Position numbers and translations under genes: made by a program. Shown piece after piece: positions 45,231 through 54,666 of a stretch of 64,000 bases of DNA (position 1 is its first letter; the number at the start of each line of letters is the position of its first letter). The notes under the pieces were generated by a model. The model worked only from the letters and a program-made list of their open reading frames with translations. It ran no database searches and had not been told where the DNA came from. The stretch spans positions 1-64,000 of the forward strand of contig NZ_RQPJ01000002.1 of the NCBI RefSeq assembly GCF_003957295.1, written 5' to 3'. Source of the DNA: Arenibacter aquaticus. Lineage in GTDB: Bacteria; Bacteroidota; Bacteroidia; Flavobacteriales; Flavobacteriaceae.

Positions 45231-46628
45231 ATGGAAGTAATTCAGCAATTAATAGGGCGCTTGCATCCCCTTGTAGTCCATTTGCCAATTGGTTTTATCA
45301 TTACAGGATTGTTGCTACAGTGGTATGACCGTAAGAACCATGAATGGTCCAAAATAATCACCATGGTCTTTTTATGGGGATTTATTTCCGCAACCATAGC
45401 CAGTGTAAGTGGGTATTTATTATACAAAGGGGAAGGTTATTCCTTTGATACGGTGAAATATCATTTGTGGTTTGGAATTGCTACGGCAATTTTCTCTTTG
45501 CTCATGTATTTTAGGTTATTGCCGCCCACCAAAATGGACTTTATTAAACGAATGCCAGTAGTACTAATGTCGTTCTTGCTGCTCTTCCTAATTTCCTTTA
45601 CCGGGCACCTGGGTGGAAATATCACCCATGGATCGGATTATCTTTTGGAGCCCTTGCCCAACAACATAAAAACCTTTTTGGGGCTAGGCCCGGAACTGTA
45701 TGAAATGCCAACCCTAGACGAAGAAAACTGGGAGGAGGCAGAGCTTTATACCGATGTGATCCAACCCATTTTGAACAACAAATGTGTAAGTTGCCACAAT
45801 GCAAAAAAGGAAAAGGGCCAACTGCAGTTGGAGGAAGAAAATGGAATCCTTAAAGGGGGAGAAAACGGTGCCATTATAGAAACCAATGACCCAGAAAACA
45901 GTTCTTTGTACTCAAGGTTGATACTACCTTTGGAGCATGAAGATCACATGCCTCCAAAAGACAAGACCCAGCTTACCCAAGATGAGATAGCCGTGATAAA
46001 AGCTTGGATAGCCCACAGCAACCCCTTTGACAAAAAAATTGGGGAACTTGGACTAAAAAAGAATTTGTTCCAAGCCTTTTTCCCAAAGGCAGAGGACCAA
46101 ACCTACCCCGATGTGGAGGTTGCCAAAATTGCCAAGGATACCATTTCAGCACTTAAGAAAATAGGGTTACATGTAGAGCCAATTAGTGAAAACAATAATT
46201 TCATTAAGGTATCCTGTATAAATAAACCTACTTTTTCGGATTCGGATTTTGATTTGCTACTCCCTATCAAGGACCAGATAGTATCCCTTGACCTGGGTGA
46301 GACTCAAATAAGTGATGCTATTTTTGAAAAATTGGGATCCTTGCCACACCTTACCTTTTTAAAGTTGGACAATAGCGATATTACGGGAAGGAATATTGAA
46401 AGCTTGGAAGGTTTGGAATATTTAAAAAGCATCAACCTGGTTGGCACCAATTTCCAAGAAACCCATCTGCCAAAATTAAAAAAGTTCAAAACTTTACAGA
46501 CAGTGTATTTGTACAACACCCCAATCCAAAAACCGCAAAAGGTTGAAAAACGAAAGCCCGGCGAACTGTTTTTTGACTATGGGGGCTATGACCTACCGGC
46601 TATAGCTACCGATTCTATTGTCTATTAA
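45231..46628 (+). CDS. DUF2231 membrane c-type cytochrome with LRR-like tail
   Basis: A 465-residue protein. Residues 1-about 145 contain DUF2231 with four membrane helices and the HPLVVHLPIGF motif. A cytochrome c domain (about 175-270) has CVSCH (Cys185, Cys188, His189) and the Met-containing block HEDHMPPKDKTQLTQDEIAVIKAWI. The last part (about 340-430) resembles leucine-rich repeats (VSLDLGETQIS, FLKLDNSDITG, INLVGTNFQE). It may pass electrons from the periplasmic cytochromes to the membrane. Last of the four-gene operon, 7 bp after the TIM-barrel gene. Confidence 0.88.
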   Translation: MEVIQQLIGRLHPLVVHLPIGFIITGLLLQWYDRKNHEWSKIITMVFLWGFISATIASVSGYLLYKGEGYSFDTVKYHLWFGIATAIFSLLMYFRLLPPTKMDFIKRMPVVLMSFLLLFLISFTGHLGGNITHGSDYLLEPLPNNIKTFLGLGPELYEMPTLDEENWEEAELYTDVIQPILNNKCVSCHNAKKEKGQLQLEEENGILKGGENGAIIETNDPENSSLYSRLILPLEHEDHMPPKDKTQLTQDEIAVIKAWIAHSNPFDKKIGELGLKKNLFQAFFPKAEDQTYPDVEVAKIAKDTISALKKIGLHVEPISENNNFIKVSCINKPTFSDSDFDLLLPIKDQIVSLDLGETQISDAIFEKLGSLPHLTFLKLDNSDITGRNIESLEGLEYLKSINLVGTNFQETHLPKLKKFKTLQTVYLYNTPIQKPQKVEKRKPGELFFDYGGYDLPAIATDSIVY

Positions 46629-46812
46629 GTAAACACGGAGACCAAACATTTATACCGCCCCCCCTTCTTAAGGGTGGGCCTATCGTATAATGTATTCCAT
46701 AAACAACCGCTCCATTGTTATGATCAAGTAGGGAGCACAAAATTGGCAGTTATCATTTTCATTTTAATAACTACCTAAAATATCTTAGCTTAGGTACCCA
46801 TAAACCTAAGGC

Positions 46813-48243
46813 ATGGACATTAGCAAAAAAGTAGGTCTCCTACTAGGCCCAATTTTCTTTTTTCTTTTAATTAATTTACCAACTGCCCTTATATCGGAAA
46901 AAGCCGATGCCGTAATTGCTGTAGCTTTATGGATGGTAATTTGGTGGATTACCGAGGCTGTGTCCATTTCCGTGACTGCCCTCTTGCCACTAATACTGTT
47001 TCCTACTTTGGGTATAATGCCCATAAACCAGGTAGGAGCCAATTACGGAAGCCCTATCATATTTCTTTTCTTTGGCGGTTTTGTCATGGCCTTGGCACTA
47101 GAAAAGGTAAATCTACACAAAAGGATTGCCCTGAATATCATAAAAATTACGGGAACCACCCCCAATAAAGTGATACTTGGCTTTATGATCGCTACAGCTT
47201 CCTTAAGTATGTGGATCAGTAATACCGCCAGTACGGTAGTGATGCTGCCCATTGCCTTATCTGTCATTGGGTTATTGGTCAATGATGCCGATGGTTTTAC
47301 CAAGCATGACCGCAATTTTGCCTTAAATGTTATGTTGGGGATTGCCTTCTCTGCCAATGCCGGGGGTATAGCCACCGTCATTGGAACCCCTCCCAATTCT
47401 ATCCTCATTGGCCTATTGGAAAACGAATACCACATTGAAATCTCTTTTTTAAAATGGATGGCAATCGGATTGCCATTCTCCATTATTATGGTTGCCATAA
47501 GTTACCTAGTACTGGTAAAGTGGCTATTCCCCAATAAGCAGCTAAAATTCACTGGATCCAAACAAATAATCCAGGAAGAATTGCAAAAATTAGGCCCCAC
47601 CAGTAGGCGGGAGAAAATGGTACTTATCATATTTGGAATTACCGTCTTCCTATGGATCTTTAGGACCCTTATTAACAGTATATTTCCTCAATTGGGACTA
47701 TCTGATACCATAATAAGTATGGTAGCGGCCGTAGCGCTCTTCTCTATCCCTTTCAACCTAAAAAAAGGAGATTTTATTTTACGATGGAAGGATACCGAAA
47801 AACTCGCTTGGGGCATTCTGGTATTATTTGGTGGCGGACTGGCTCTTGCAGAAGGAATGTCTTCCAGTGGTATTGTAGATATGGTAGCCAACGCAATACA
47901 GAACAGTGAGATTAGCATCCTCTTTACCGTAACCCTTTTGGTAATCTTGATGCTTTTTATGACAGAATTAATGAGCAATGTTGCATTGGTGGCAGTACTT
48001 GCCCCCGTGGTAGCAGGGATAGCCATAGGTCTGGAAATCCCCGTATTGTATCTATTAATACCGGTAACCATGGCCAGTAGTTGTGCCTTTATGCTCCCAA
48101 TGGCCACCCCGCCCAACGCTATTGTTTTTGCCAGTGGATATGTAAAAGTGTATCAAATGGCTAGAATAGGCATTCTTCTCAACCTAATTTCGGTTGCTTT
48201 ATTGGTCTTGATGTATCTATTTGTGATTCCCCTAATATTCTAA
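46813..48243 (+). CDS. SLC13/DASS-family sodium-coupled anion transporter
   Basis: A 476-residue inner-membrane protein with about 11-12 helices. DASS features: WWITEAVSISVTALLPL near the N-terminus, the ISNTAST motif (SNT), GTPPNSI, a long cytoplasmic loop near residues 240-280, and a second half with MSNVALVAVLAPV and MATPPNAIVFASG. The family imports dicarboxylates or, in some members, sulfate with sodium. Sulfate freed by the sulfatase would be an attractive cargo, but dicarboxylate is equally possible. It stands alone, about 185 bp after the cytochrome operon. Confidence 0.93.
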   Translation: MDISKKVGLLLGPIFFFLLINLPTALISEKADAVIAVALWMVIWWITEAVSISVTALLPLILFPTLGIMPINQVGANYGSPIIFLFFGGFVMALALEKVNLHKRIALNIIKITGTTPNKVILGFMIATASLSMWISNTASTVVMLPIALSVIGLLVNDADGFTKHDRNFALNVMLGIAFSANAGGIATVIGTPPNSILIGLLENEYHIEISFLKWMAIGLPFSIIMVAISYLVLVKWLFPNKQLKFTGSKQIIQEELQKLGPTSRREKMVLIIFGITVFLWIFRTLINSIFPQLGLSDTIISMVAAVALFSIPFNLKKGDFILRWKDTEKLAWGILVLFGGGLALAEGMSSSGIVDMVANAIQNSEISILFTVTLLVILMLFMTELMSNVALVAVLAPVVAGIAIGLEIPVLYLLIPVTMASSCAFMLPMATPPNAIVFASGYVKVYQMARIGILLNLISVALLVLMYLFVIPLIF

Positions 48244-48557
48244 ATGGCCTACCTCAAATTTAAATGATAATAAAAAAGTAAGGCCCTGCATTTTGTATGC
48301 AGTGGCCTTACCAATTGCCAATTCAAATATTTCTTAAAAAGAAAATTCCCTAACATATAGACGATTACAAAACAAAATTGTTACATAATCTTGATAATTA
48401 TCCTCTTTTGCTCAAAAAAAAATAAGCAAGCTCACGTAGAAACAAATAAAATCGTTAAAAAAACAACAAAAACCCAATTGTCCTTTTGTATTTCCGCATC
48501 TTACTTTTTTTTTGGTTCTTTGAAAGAATTCATGCATTCATCTAAATAAATTCAAAT
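48244..48557. other. Intergenic region before the metalloprotease gene
   Basis: 314 bases. It contains the hairpin at 48278-48311 and an A/T-rich stretch; no gene or full promoter consensus was found. Confidence 0.4.
48278..48311 (-). terminator. Long hairpin, T run on the minus strand only
   Basis: GTAAGGCC-CTGCAT on one side pairs with ATGCAG-T-GGCCTTAC on the other: about 14 bp with a single bulge. On the minus strand a run of T follows; on the plus strand the hairpin is followed by CAATTGCC with no T run. Both flanking genes are on the plus strand, so a minus-oriented terminator has no obvious gene to close. Confidence 0.5.
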
Positions 48558-51062
48558 ATGATTAATAACTTACTAACAAAAGCGTTGCTCGCATTTTTGT
48601 TTTTGGGTTGCTTCCCTACTGCCGAAGCACAGATCTTTAAAAAGAAAAAAACAGAATCTGAACAGACCAACTCCAAAGATAAATCCAAAAAAGGGGGAAT
48701 AGAACCCTATGAAAAAGTCATAACCAAAGAGGCCAAAACAGATAATGGCTTGTTTAATATCCATGTGGTAGACGACAAACAATATTACGAAATACCCGAT
48801 TCCCTGTTCAACAAAGAAATGTTGATGGTCAGCAGAATTGCCAAGACTGCAACCGGTATTGGCTTTGGGGGCGGAAAAATAAACACCAAGGTTCTCCGCT
48901 GGGAAAAGAAACCCAAGCAGGTTTTACTAAGGGTGGTAAGCCATGACATTGTGGCCTCTGATTCCCTGCCCGTTCATGAAGCGGTAGTAAATTCCAATTT
49001 TGAACCTGTACTTTATTCCTTTGATATTAAGGCATTTAAAAAAGACTCTTTGAATCCGGCTACCGTCATTCAAATCAATGAGCTTTTTGAAAAGGACGTA
49101 AATGCATTGGGCATGCCAGATTATTACAGAAAAAAATACAAGGTTTCCCGTTTGGACGCCGCTAGAAGCTATATAGATACCCTAAAGAGCTTTCCCTTAA
49201 ATATAGAGGCAAGACATGTAAAGACCTACCTTGCCGGAAACCCTCCATCCAATGGTAGTATAGGATCTATCTCTATAGAAATCAATAATTCCATGATTCT
49301 ACTTCCCAATAAACCTATGAAACGACGTTATTTTGACGAACGGGTAGGATGGTTTGCACGTGGCCAAGTAGATTATGGCCTTGATGCCCAGGAAAGCAAG
49401 ACGGTTCGCTATCTAGACCGATGGCGATTGGAAGTAAAGGATGAGGATATTGAGAAATTCAATAATGGGGAGCTCGTAGAGCCCAAGAAACCCATAGTAT
49501 ATTATGTTGATAGGGCCACCCCAAAAGAATGGGTTCCCTTTATAAAACAAGGTATAGAGGATTGGCAGGTTGCCTTTGAAGCTGCTGGGTTTAAAAATGC
49601 CATAATAGCCAAAGACCCGCCAACACCCGAAGAAGACCCGGACTGGTCCCCCGAAGATGTACGCTATTCCGTTGTACGTTATTTGGCCTCCCCAATCCCA
49701 AATGCCAATGGCCCACATGTAAGCGATCCCCGAAGTGGTGAGATATTGGAATCTGATATTAATTGGTACCACAATGTGATGACACTATTAAGGAACTGGT
49801 ATTTTGTACAAACCGCTGCCATTAATCCAGATGCCAGAGGCGTAGCATTTAAAAAGGAAGTCATGGGGCGTCTAATTCGCTTTGTATCCTCACATGAGGT
49901 AGGACACACACTTGGACTACCACATAATATGGGAAGTAGTGTAGCCTATCCAGTAGATTCGCTCCGGTCGGCCTCTTTTACCAAAAAATATGGTACCGCT
50001 CCCTCTATAATGGACTATGCACGCTTTAACTATATTGCCCAGCCAGGCGATGAGGGCGTAGCGCTAATGCCAGAAATTGGGGTGTACGACAAATATGCCA
50101 TAAATTGGGGGTACCGACCAATATTGAACAAAACCGATAAGGAAGAAAAGCAAATCCTGGATAAATGGATCCTGGAACATGCCGGAGACCCACTTTACCG
50201 TTTTGGACATCAGCAAGTAGGCGATGTGGTAGACCCTAGCTCGCAGACAGAGGATTTGGGTGATGATGCCATCAAGGCCAGCGCATATGGAATAAAAAAC
50301 CTGAAACGAATAGTACCTAACCTTATTGAATGGACAGCCGAGCCCGGTAAGAACTACGATGACCTAAACACCCTTTACGGACAGGTGATTTCCCAATTCA
50401 ATAGGTACATGGGACATGTAAGCAATAATATTGGTGGGGTATACGAACACTACAAGACCTACGACCAAGACGGACCTGTTTATACACCGGTGAGCAAGGA
50501 ACATCAAAAAAATTGCCTTCTATTTGTACAGGAGCAATTGTTCACAACTCCGGAATGGCTTATAGATCAAGATATATTTAACAAGATTGAATACTCTGGC
50601 GGCGTGGAACGTATTAGAAGTCTCCAAGTAAAAACACTGAACAATATATTAAGTCTTGGCAAACTGGCCAGATTAATTGAAAACCAAACTGCCAACGGCA
50701 AGCAAGCCTACTCCCTTTTAAGTATGATGGGCGACCTTAGACAGGGTCTTTGGTCTGAGGTTAGAAGCGGAAAAAGCATAGACACCTACCGAAGAAACCT
50801 TCAAAAAGCCCATATAGAAAGGCTAGCTTATTTGATGACCGCCAATAATGAAGGGAAGAAACCAGAATCTGGTGGATATCAAAAATCGACCCCCGTAAAT
50901 ATTGGTCAATCAGACATACGATCCGTTGCCAGGGCCGAGCTGAACATCCTTAAAAGGGATATTAAAAATGGCATTGGCAGAACATCCGATAAAATGAGCA
51001 AATATCATTTGCAGGATGCCGTGGTACGTATTGATGCCATTTTAGACCCTGACAATAATTAA
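48558..51062 (+). CDS. Exported zinc-dependent metalloprotease (DUF5117/DUF5118 type)
   Basis: An 834-residue exported protein (signal residues 1-25, ending AEAQ). A lysine-rich linker follows, then a DUF5118/DUF5117-like region (about 50-420). The zinc site is HEVGHTLGLPH (His446, Glu447, His450, His456), the extended metzincin form HExxHxxGxxH; it is followed by the Met-turn candidate PSIMDYARFNY. The C-terminal part (about 560-834) is helical. It probably acts in the periplasm or outside the cell on protein or peptide. It is monocistronic, with a double hairpin terminator. Confidence 0.9.
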   Translation: MINNLLTKALLAFLFLGCFPTAEAQIFKKKKTESEQTNSKDKSKKGGIEPYEKVITKEAKTDNGLFNIHVVDDKQYYEIPDSLFNKEMLMVSRIAKTATGIGFGGGKINTKVLRWEKKPKQVLLRVVSHDIVASDSLPVHEAVVNSNFEPVLYSFDIKAFKKDSLNPATVIQINELFEKDVNALGMPDYYRKKYKVSRLDAARSYIDTLKSFPLNIEARHVKTYLAGNPPSNGSIGSISIEINNSMILLPNKPMKRRYFDERVGWFARGQVDYGLDAQESKTVRYLDRWRLEVKDEDIEKFNNGELVEPKKPIVYYVDRATPKEWVPFIKQGIEDWQVAFEAAGFKNAIIAKDPPTPEEDPDWSPEDVRYSVVRYLASPIPNANGPHVSDPRSGEILESDINWYHNVMTLLRNWYFVQTAAINPDARGVAFKKEVMGRLIRFVSSHEVGHTLGLPHNMGSSVAYPVDSLRSASFTKKYGTAPSIMDYARFNYIAQPGDEGVALMPEIGVYDKYAINWGYRPILNKTDKEEKQILDKWILEHAGDPLYRFGHQQVGDVVDPSSQTEDLGDDAIKASAYGIKNLKRIVPNLIEWTAEPGKNYDDLNTLYGQVISQFNRYMGHVSNNIGGVYEHYKTYDQDGPVYTPVSKEHQKNCLLFVQEQLFTTPEWLIDQDIFNKIEYSGGVERIRSLQVKTLNNILSLGKLARLIENQTANGKQAYSLLSMMGDLRQGLWSEVRSGKSIDTYRRNLQKAHIERLAYLMTANNEGKKPESGGYQKSTPVNIGQSDIRSVARAELNILKRDIKNGIGRTSDKMSKYHLQDAVVRIDAILDPDNN

Positions 51063-51068
51063 GAATTA

Positions 51069-51133
51069 GTGGTAAACTGTTACCACAAAAAAGCCTTGTT
51101 CTTTAGTCTTTCTAAAAGAACAAGGCTTTTTTT
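51069..51133 (+). terminator. Double hairpin terminator after the metalloprotease
   Basis: First hairpin GTGGTAA/TTACCAC (51069-51086, 4-base loop). Directly next to it is a stronger one, AAGCCTTGTTCTTT with AAAGAACAAGGCTT (51087-51133), followed by seven T. The second is a classic terminator. Confidence 0.85.
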
Positions 51134-51276
51134 ATATACCAAAATTGTAGTTTCAATTTCCCAAAAATACCGTTAAACGGACGCATTTTATCGATTAAGT
51201 ACAAATTTTAACATTTTTTATTCATGATTGTTTAGTGTTTTTCCTACATTTAACCCAAGAACAACACCCCGGAATC

Positions 51277-51453
51277 ATGTCTTATAAAATTAAAAGCCTC
51301 CTCTATTTTATTTGTTTTGTTGCCTCTGCCGTTCTATACCATACTTTGGAAATGGAATCTGAGCAGAAAGAATCGGCGGAAATACTTCAATTGGAAACCG
51401 CTCCATTGGAAAATGATCAAACCATTGCGGAGTTAAAAGAAATACTGGAATAG
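51277..51453 (+). CDS. Small single-helix membrane protein, copy 1
   Basis: A 58-residue protein of unknown function. The start is taken at the ATG giving MSYKIKSLLYFICF, because the same sequence starts copy 2; a longer frame begins 42 bases earlier. One hydrophobic helix (about residues 7-24) is followed by a strongly acidic, polar tail (EMESEQKESAEILQLE). It has no recognised family. A near-identical N-terminus is encoded again 139 bp downstream, which supports real translation. The upstream region has no clean promoter consensus. Confidence 0.7.
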   Translation: MSYKIKSLLYFICFVASAVLYHTLEMESEQKESAEILQLETAPLENDQTIAELKEILE

Positions 51454-51591
51454 CTGTAATTTTTATGGAACGTTTTTGTTCCTACCACAACTTTTGGACA
51501 TTTTACAACCTTATTATGTCTGTTTCACAACATTCATTTACTACAAGTCAGTAGTTTGTATATCTTAGGGACATCTTTAAAGCCCAAATCT

Positions 51592-51771
51592 ATGTCCTAC
51601 AAAATAAAAAGTCTACTATATTTTATTTGTTTTTTAGTATCCATATTAGTTTACAACAACCTATCTGAGGATACAGTAACCGAAGAAGAATTATTAACCA
51701 CGGAACCTTCAAAGGCCAATGTGGAATCGCTTGCCCACCATACGGATGGCGAACTTATTAGCGTACAATAA
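51592..51771 (+). CDS. Small single-helix membrane protein, copy 2
   Basis: A 59-residue paralogue of the preceding gene. The first 14 residues (MSYKIKSLLYFICF) are the same as in copy 1; the helix then diverges (LVSILVYNNL), and the tail is again acidic (EDTVTEEELLTTEP). The tails share almost no sequence. A terminator follows 20 bp downstream. Function unknown; it may be a membrane peptide or a small regulator of a membrane complex. Confidence 0.7.
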   Translation: MSYKIKSLLYFICFLVSILVYNNLSEDTVTEEELLTTEPSKANVESLAHHTDGELISVQ

Positions 51772-51792
51772 AAGATAAACACTGAATTGCTT

Positions 51793-51831
51793 AAAAAAGG
51801 CTGATGTACCTAGGTATATCAGCCTTTTTTT
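51793..51831 (+). terminator. Terminator after the small membrane protein pair
   Basis: AAAAAAGGCTGAT pairs with ATCAGCCTTTTTTT around a loop that contains CCTAGG, with a run of seven T on the plus strand. Confidence 0.85.
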
Positions 51832-51998
51832 CATGAAAACTTCTTTAATACCCTACCCCTTCTCCTCCCATATTCCGGACTCCCAATACTAATTCCCTGC
51901 CCAGATCATAATTGTTAAATTCCCGCCAAAAAATAACCCCAGTTAAACCATAGGTTCTTATAGCCGTCCTATATACAAAATCGATAAAAATAAATATT

Positions 51999-52454
51999 AT
52001 GAGAAAATTAGTAGTACTATTTGCTGTAATGGTTGGAGTAGTTGCCACAGCACAAAGACGTGGTCACGAAAAAGGGGAACCCGGAAACATGAAAGACTTG
52101 ACCCTTGAACAAATGGCCACTCTGCAAACGAAGCGTATGACATTAGCCTTGGATCTCACGGATTCCCAACAGAAGCAAATTCAAAGTGTTAATCTAGAGA
52201 ATGCTGCCCACAGAATGGAGAAAATGGATGAAATGAAGGAAAGAAGGGAAAGTGGAGAACGCAAAAAATTAAGCACTGAGGAGCGTTACTCCATGCAAAT
52301 AGCTATGTTGGACAGGCAGATAGCGCAAAAAGCAAAAATGAAGCAAATTTTAAATAAGGATCAATATGCCAAATGGGAAAAATTGAAACTTGGGGAAGGC
52401 AAAAGAAAAGGAAAGAGAACGGAAGGCCGCAGGGAAAGAGGCAAGAGAAAATAA
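51999..52454 (+). CDS. Spy/CpxP-like periplasmic helical protein
   Basis: A 151-residue exported protein (signal residues 1-18, ending TAQ). The rest is highly charged and helical: LTLEQMATLQTKRMTLALDLTDSQQKQIQ holds the LTxxQ-type motif of Spy/CpxP chaperones; a second copy is weaker (LNKDQYAKWEKL). The C-terminus is a run of Lys, Arg and Gly. It could sense or chaperone envelope proteins. It is followed by a convergent terminator shared with hemL. Confidence 0.75.
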   Translation: MRKLVVLFAVMVGVVATAQRRGHEKGEPGNMKDLTLEQMATLQTKRMTLALDLTDSQQKQIQSVNLENAAHRMEKMDEMKERRESGERKKLSTEERYSMQIAMLDRQIAQKAKMKQILNKDQYAKWEKLKLGEGKRKGKRTEGRRERGKRK

Positions 52455-52481
52455 TTAGATTTACATGCGTTGATATAAGAA

Positions 52482-52512
52482 GCTGAAAAAGCGGTGACAC
52501 CACTTTTTCAGC
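52482..52512. terminator. Convergent terminator between Spy-like gene and hemL
   Basis: GCTGAAAAAG pairs with CTTTTTCAGC (10 bp perfect) around an inner GGTG/CAC stem. It lies between genes that run towards each other. Confidence 0.75.
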
Positions 52513-52521
52513 CTCTTTAAT

Positions 52522-53814
52522 TTAAGCTTTTAGATCCTTGGCAATATTGGATAATGCTGCTATGGTATCATCCAAATCCTGATAACTCAGAGCATCGTTC
52601 AGGAAGTAGCTCTCAAACGCACTTGGCGGAAGGTAAACACCTTCTTTCAACATGCCATGAAAATACTTTTTAAACGTATTGTTGTTCCCTTTGGCCGATG
52701 TTTCAAAGTCCACAACGGCTTCGTCCGTAAAATGCACGGAAATCATGGAACCAAATCTGTTCATCTGGAAAGGAATATTGTTATCTTTCAGAACCTGAGC
52801 CAAACCTTCGCCCAAATATTTTGTCTTATCGGCAAGGCTACTAAAAATTTCAGGCCTATTGTTGAGTTCGGTCAACATTGCCAAACCTGCACTCATCGCC
52901 AACGGATTTCCACTTAAGGTCCCTGCTTGATATACTGGTCCGTCCGGAGCCAAATGACCCATAATCTCATCCCTTGCAGCGAAGGCGCCCACGGGCAATC
53001 CACCTCCTATGACCTTACCAAAGGTTACAATATCCGCATCAATCCCCAAAACCTCTTGGGCGCCACCCTTGGCCAGCCTAAATCCGGTCATAACCTCATC
53101 AAAAATCAGCAAAATACCCTCTTGGGTACACAGCTCCCTCAGTCCTTTAATAAACCTTTCATCAGGAATAATACAGCCCATATTACCGGCTATCGGTTCT
53201 ATGATAACGGCGGCAATACCCCCTTTGTTGGCTGCAGTCAAAGCCTTTACACTTTCCAAATTATTATACTGCGCCAATAAGGTATCCTTGGCCGTACCTT
53301 GTGTAACACCGGGACTATTTGGGCTTCCAAAAGTAACCGCCCCACTACCGGCTTGGATCAAAAAAGAATCGGAATGGCCGTGGTAACAGCCGGCAAATTT
53401 AATAATCTTATCCCTTCCCGTGAATCCCCTGGCCAAGCGCACCGCACTCATACAGGCTTCTGTTCCACTATTTACAAATCTGATCTTATCTATATTGGGA
53501 ACCATGGACACCGCCAATTCTGCCAATTGGGTCTCTATTTCTGTGGGCATTCCAAAAGAGGTTCCCTTCTTTGCCTTTTCAATAACAGCATTGATTACAG
53601 GCTCGTAGGCATGACCTAAGATCAATGGACCCCATGAAGCAATGTAATCTATTAATTTGTTACCGTCCTCATCATATAGATATGCTCCTTTGGCTTCCTT
53701 AACAAATATAGGGTTGCCCCCAACGGCTTTAAACGCCCGAACAGGCGAATTTACACCCCCGGGAATATAACGCTGCGCCTCAGCAAACAAGGCGCTGCTT
53801 CTCTTATAAATCAT
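52522..53814 (-). CDS. hemL: Glutamate-1-semialdehyde 2,1-aminomutase
   Basis: A 430-residue cytoplasmic PLP enzyme that turns glutamate-1-semialdehyde into 5-aminolevulinate, the C5 route to heme. The family blocks include [12 protein letters not shown] near the N-terminus, [20 protein letters not shown], the PLP-binding [22 protein letters not shown], and the catalytic Lys267 in [15 protein letters not shown]. Length is usual. It is the last gene of a minus-strand operon, 3 bp after the glucosaminidase gene; the terminator is shared with the gene on the other side. Confidence 0.97.
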   Translation of the reverse strand: MIYKRSSALFAEAQRYIPGGVNSPVRAFKAVGGNPIFVKEAKGAYLYDEDGNKLIDYIASWGPLILGHAYEPVINAVIEKAKKGTSFGMPTEIETQLAELAVSMVPNIDKIRFVNSGTEACMSAVRLARGFTGRDKIIKFAGCYHGHSDSFLIQAGSGAVTFGSPNSPGVTQGTAKDTLLAQYNNLESVKALTAANKGGIAAVIIEPIAGNMGCIIPDERFIKGLRELCTQEGILLIFDEVMTGFRLAKGGAQEVLGIDADIVTFGKVIGGGLPVGAFAARDEIMGHLAPDGPVYQAGTLSGNPLAMSAGLAMLTELNNRPEIFSSLADKTKYLGEGLAQVLKDNNIPFQMNRFGSMISVHFTDEAVVDFETSAKGNNNTFKKYFHGMLKEGVYLPPSAFESYFLNDALSYQDLDDTIAALSNIAKDLKA

Positions 53815-53817
53815 AAA

Positions 53818-54666
53818 CTATTTAATTTTCTCAGATTTTACGGTCAATTTTTGACCTATGGCCAAATTGCTATTTGGCATTTTATTCAATTTCATTAGTT
53901 CCGGAATGGAAACAAAATAACGTTTGGAGATAGAATAAAGGGTATCCCCTTTTTGCACTACATGAATTTTATAGTCGTACTCTTTAGGCTCTTTCTTTAC
54001 AATTTTCCCTGTGCCCAGCACTTTCTTGTCGTACTCATCCAACTGATAACGATCTATTAGGGCCAACAATTTCTGCGGATATTTCCTATCGGTTGCATAG
54101 CCAGCCTTCCTTAATCCATAGGCCCAGCCCTTATAATCATCGTGGTCCAGATTAAATAAAAAAGCGTAACGCGCCCTGGAGGTAAGAAAGATACTGTGGT
54201 CCCTAAAGGAATACATGGGATGATTGTATTTCCTAAAACACTCACCCTTTGCATCGTCGTCGTGAAAATCATAGTCACCCCCCCAATCCGTATGGCATTT
54301 TATCCCAAAATGATTATTGGTCTTAGAGCTTAGCTCTCCTCTTCCGGCCCCACTTTCCAAGATGCCCTGGGCAAGGGTAATACTGGCCGGAATGCCATAG
54401 GCCTGCATTTCAAACATGGCAATATCGGCAAAGGTATCTATATACTCCTCTACACTATTTACGCTAAATCTTTTAAATTTACCTGTATCCTCCGGTAAGG
54501 CGTATTCCCCTTCATCCTTGGTCCCACTGCTAGTATGAGATTGTGACTTATTAGTAGCAACCGTTGTTCTTTGCTTTGGTTTTTTAGCATATGTAGTTCT
54601 CTTTTTTACACCACAGCTAAATAGGAACATTCCTAAAATTGTTGTTACGGCAATTCTTTTTATCAT
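53818..54666 (-). CDS. Glucosaminidase-LysM peptidoglycan hydrolase, lipoprotein
   Basis: A 282-residue lipoprotein (lipobox LFSC, Cys18). After a basic and polar linker (about 20-65) comes a mannosyl-glycoprotein endo-beta-N-acetylglucosaminidase domain (about 75-220; SITLAQGILESGAGRGELSSKTNNHFGIKCH, with the likely catalytic Glu in ILESG). A C-terminal LysM follows (about 232-280, VVQKGDTLYSISKRY, IPELMKLNKMP). It cuts the sugar chain of peptidoglycan during cell wall turnover. It overlaps the preceding gene by 4 bp. Confidence 0.93.
   Translation of the reverse strand: MIKRIAVTTILGMFLFSCGVKKRTTYAKKPKQRTTVATNKSQSHTSSGTKDEGEYALPEDTGKFKRFSVNSVEEYIDTFADIAMFEMQAYGIPASITLAQGILESGAGRGELSSKTNNHFGIKCHTDWGGDYDFHDDDAKGECFRKYNHPMYSFRDHSIFLTSRARYAFLFNLDHDDYKGWAYGLRKAGYATDRKYPQKLLALIDRYQLDEYDKKVLGTGKIVKKEPKEYDYKIHVVQKGDTLYSISKRYFVSIPELMKLNKMPNSNLAIGQKLTVKSEKIK

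Noticed and set aside
46629-46812. Possible small gene or regulator between the cytochrome operon and the SLC13 gene
   Set aside because: No start with a convincing reading frame; only A/T-rich spacer with a short CCCCCCC run.
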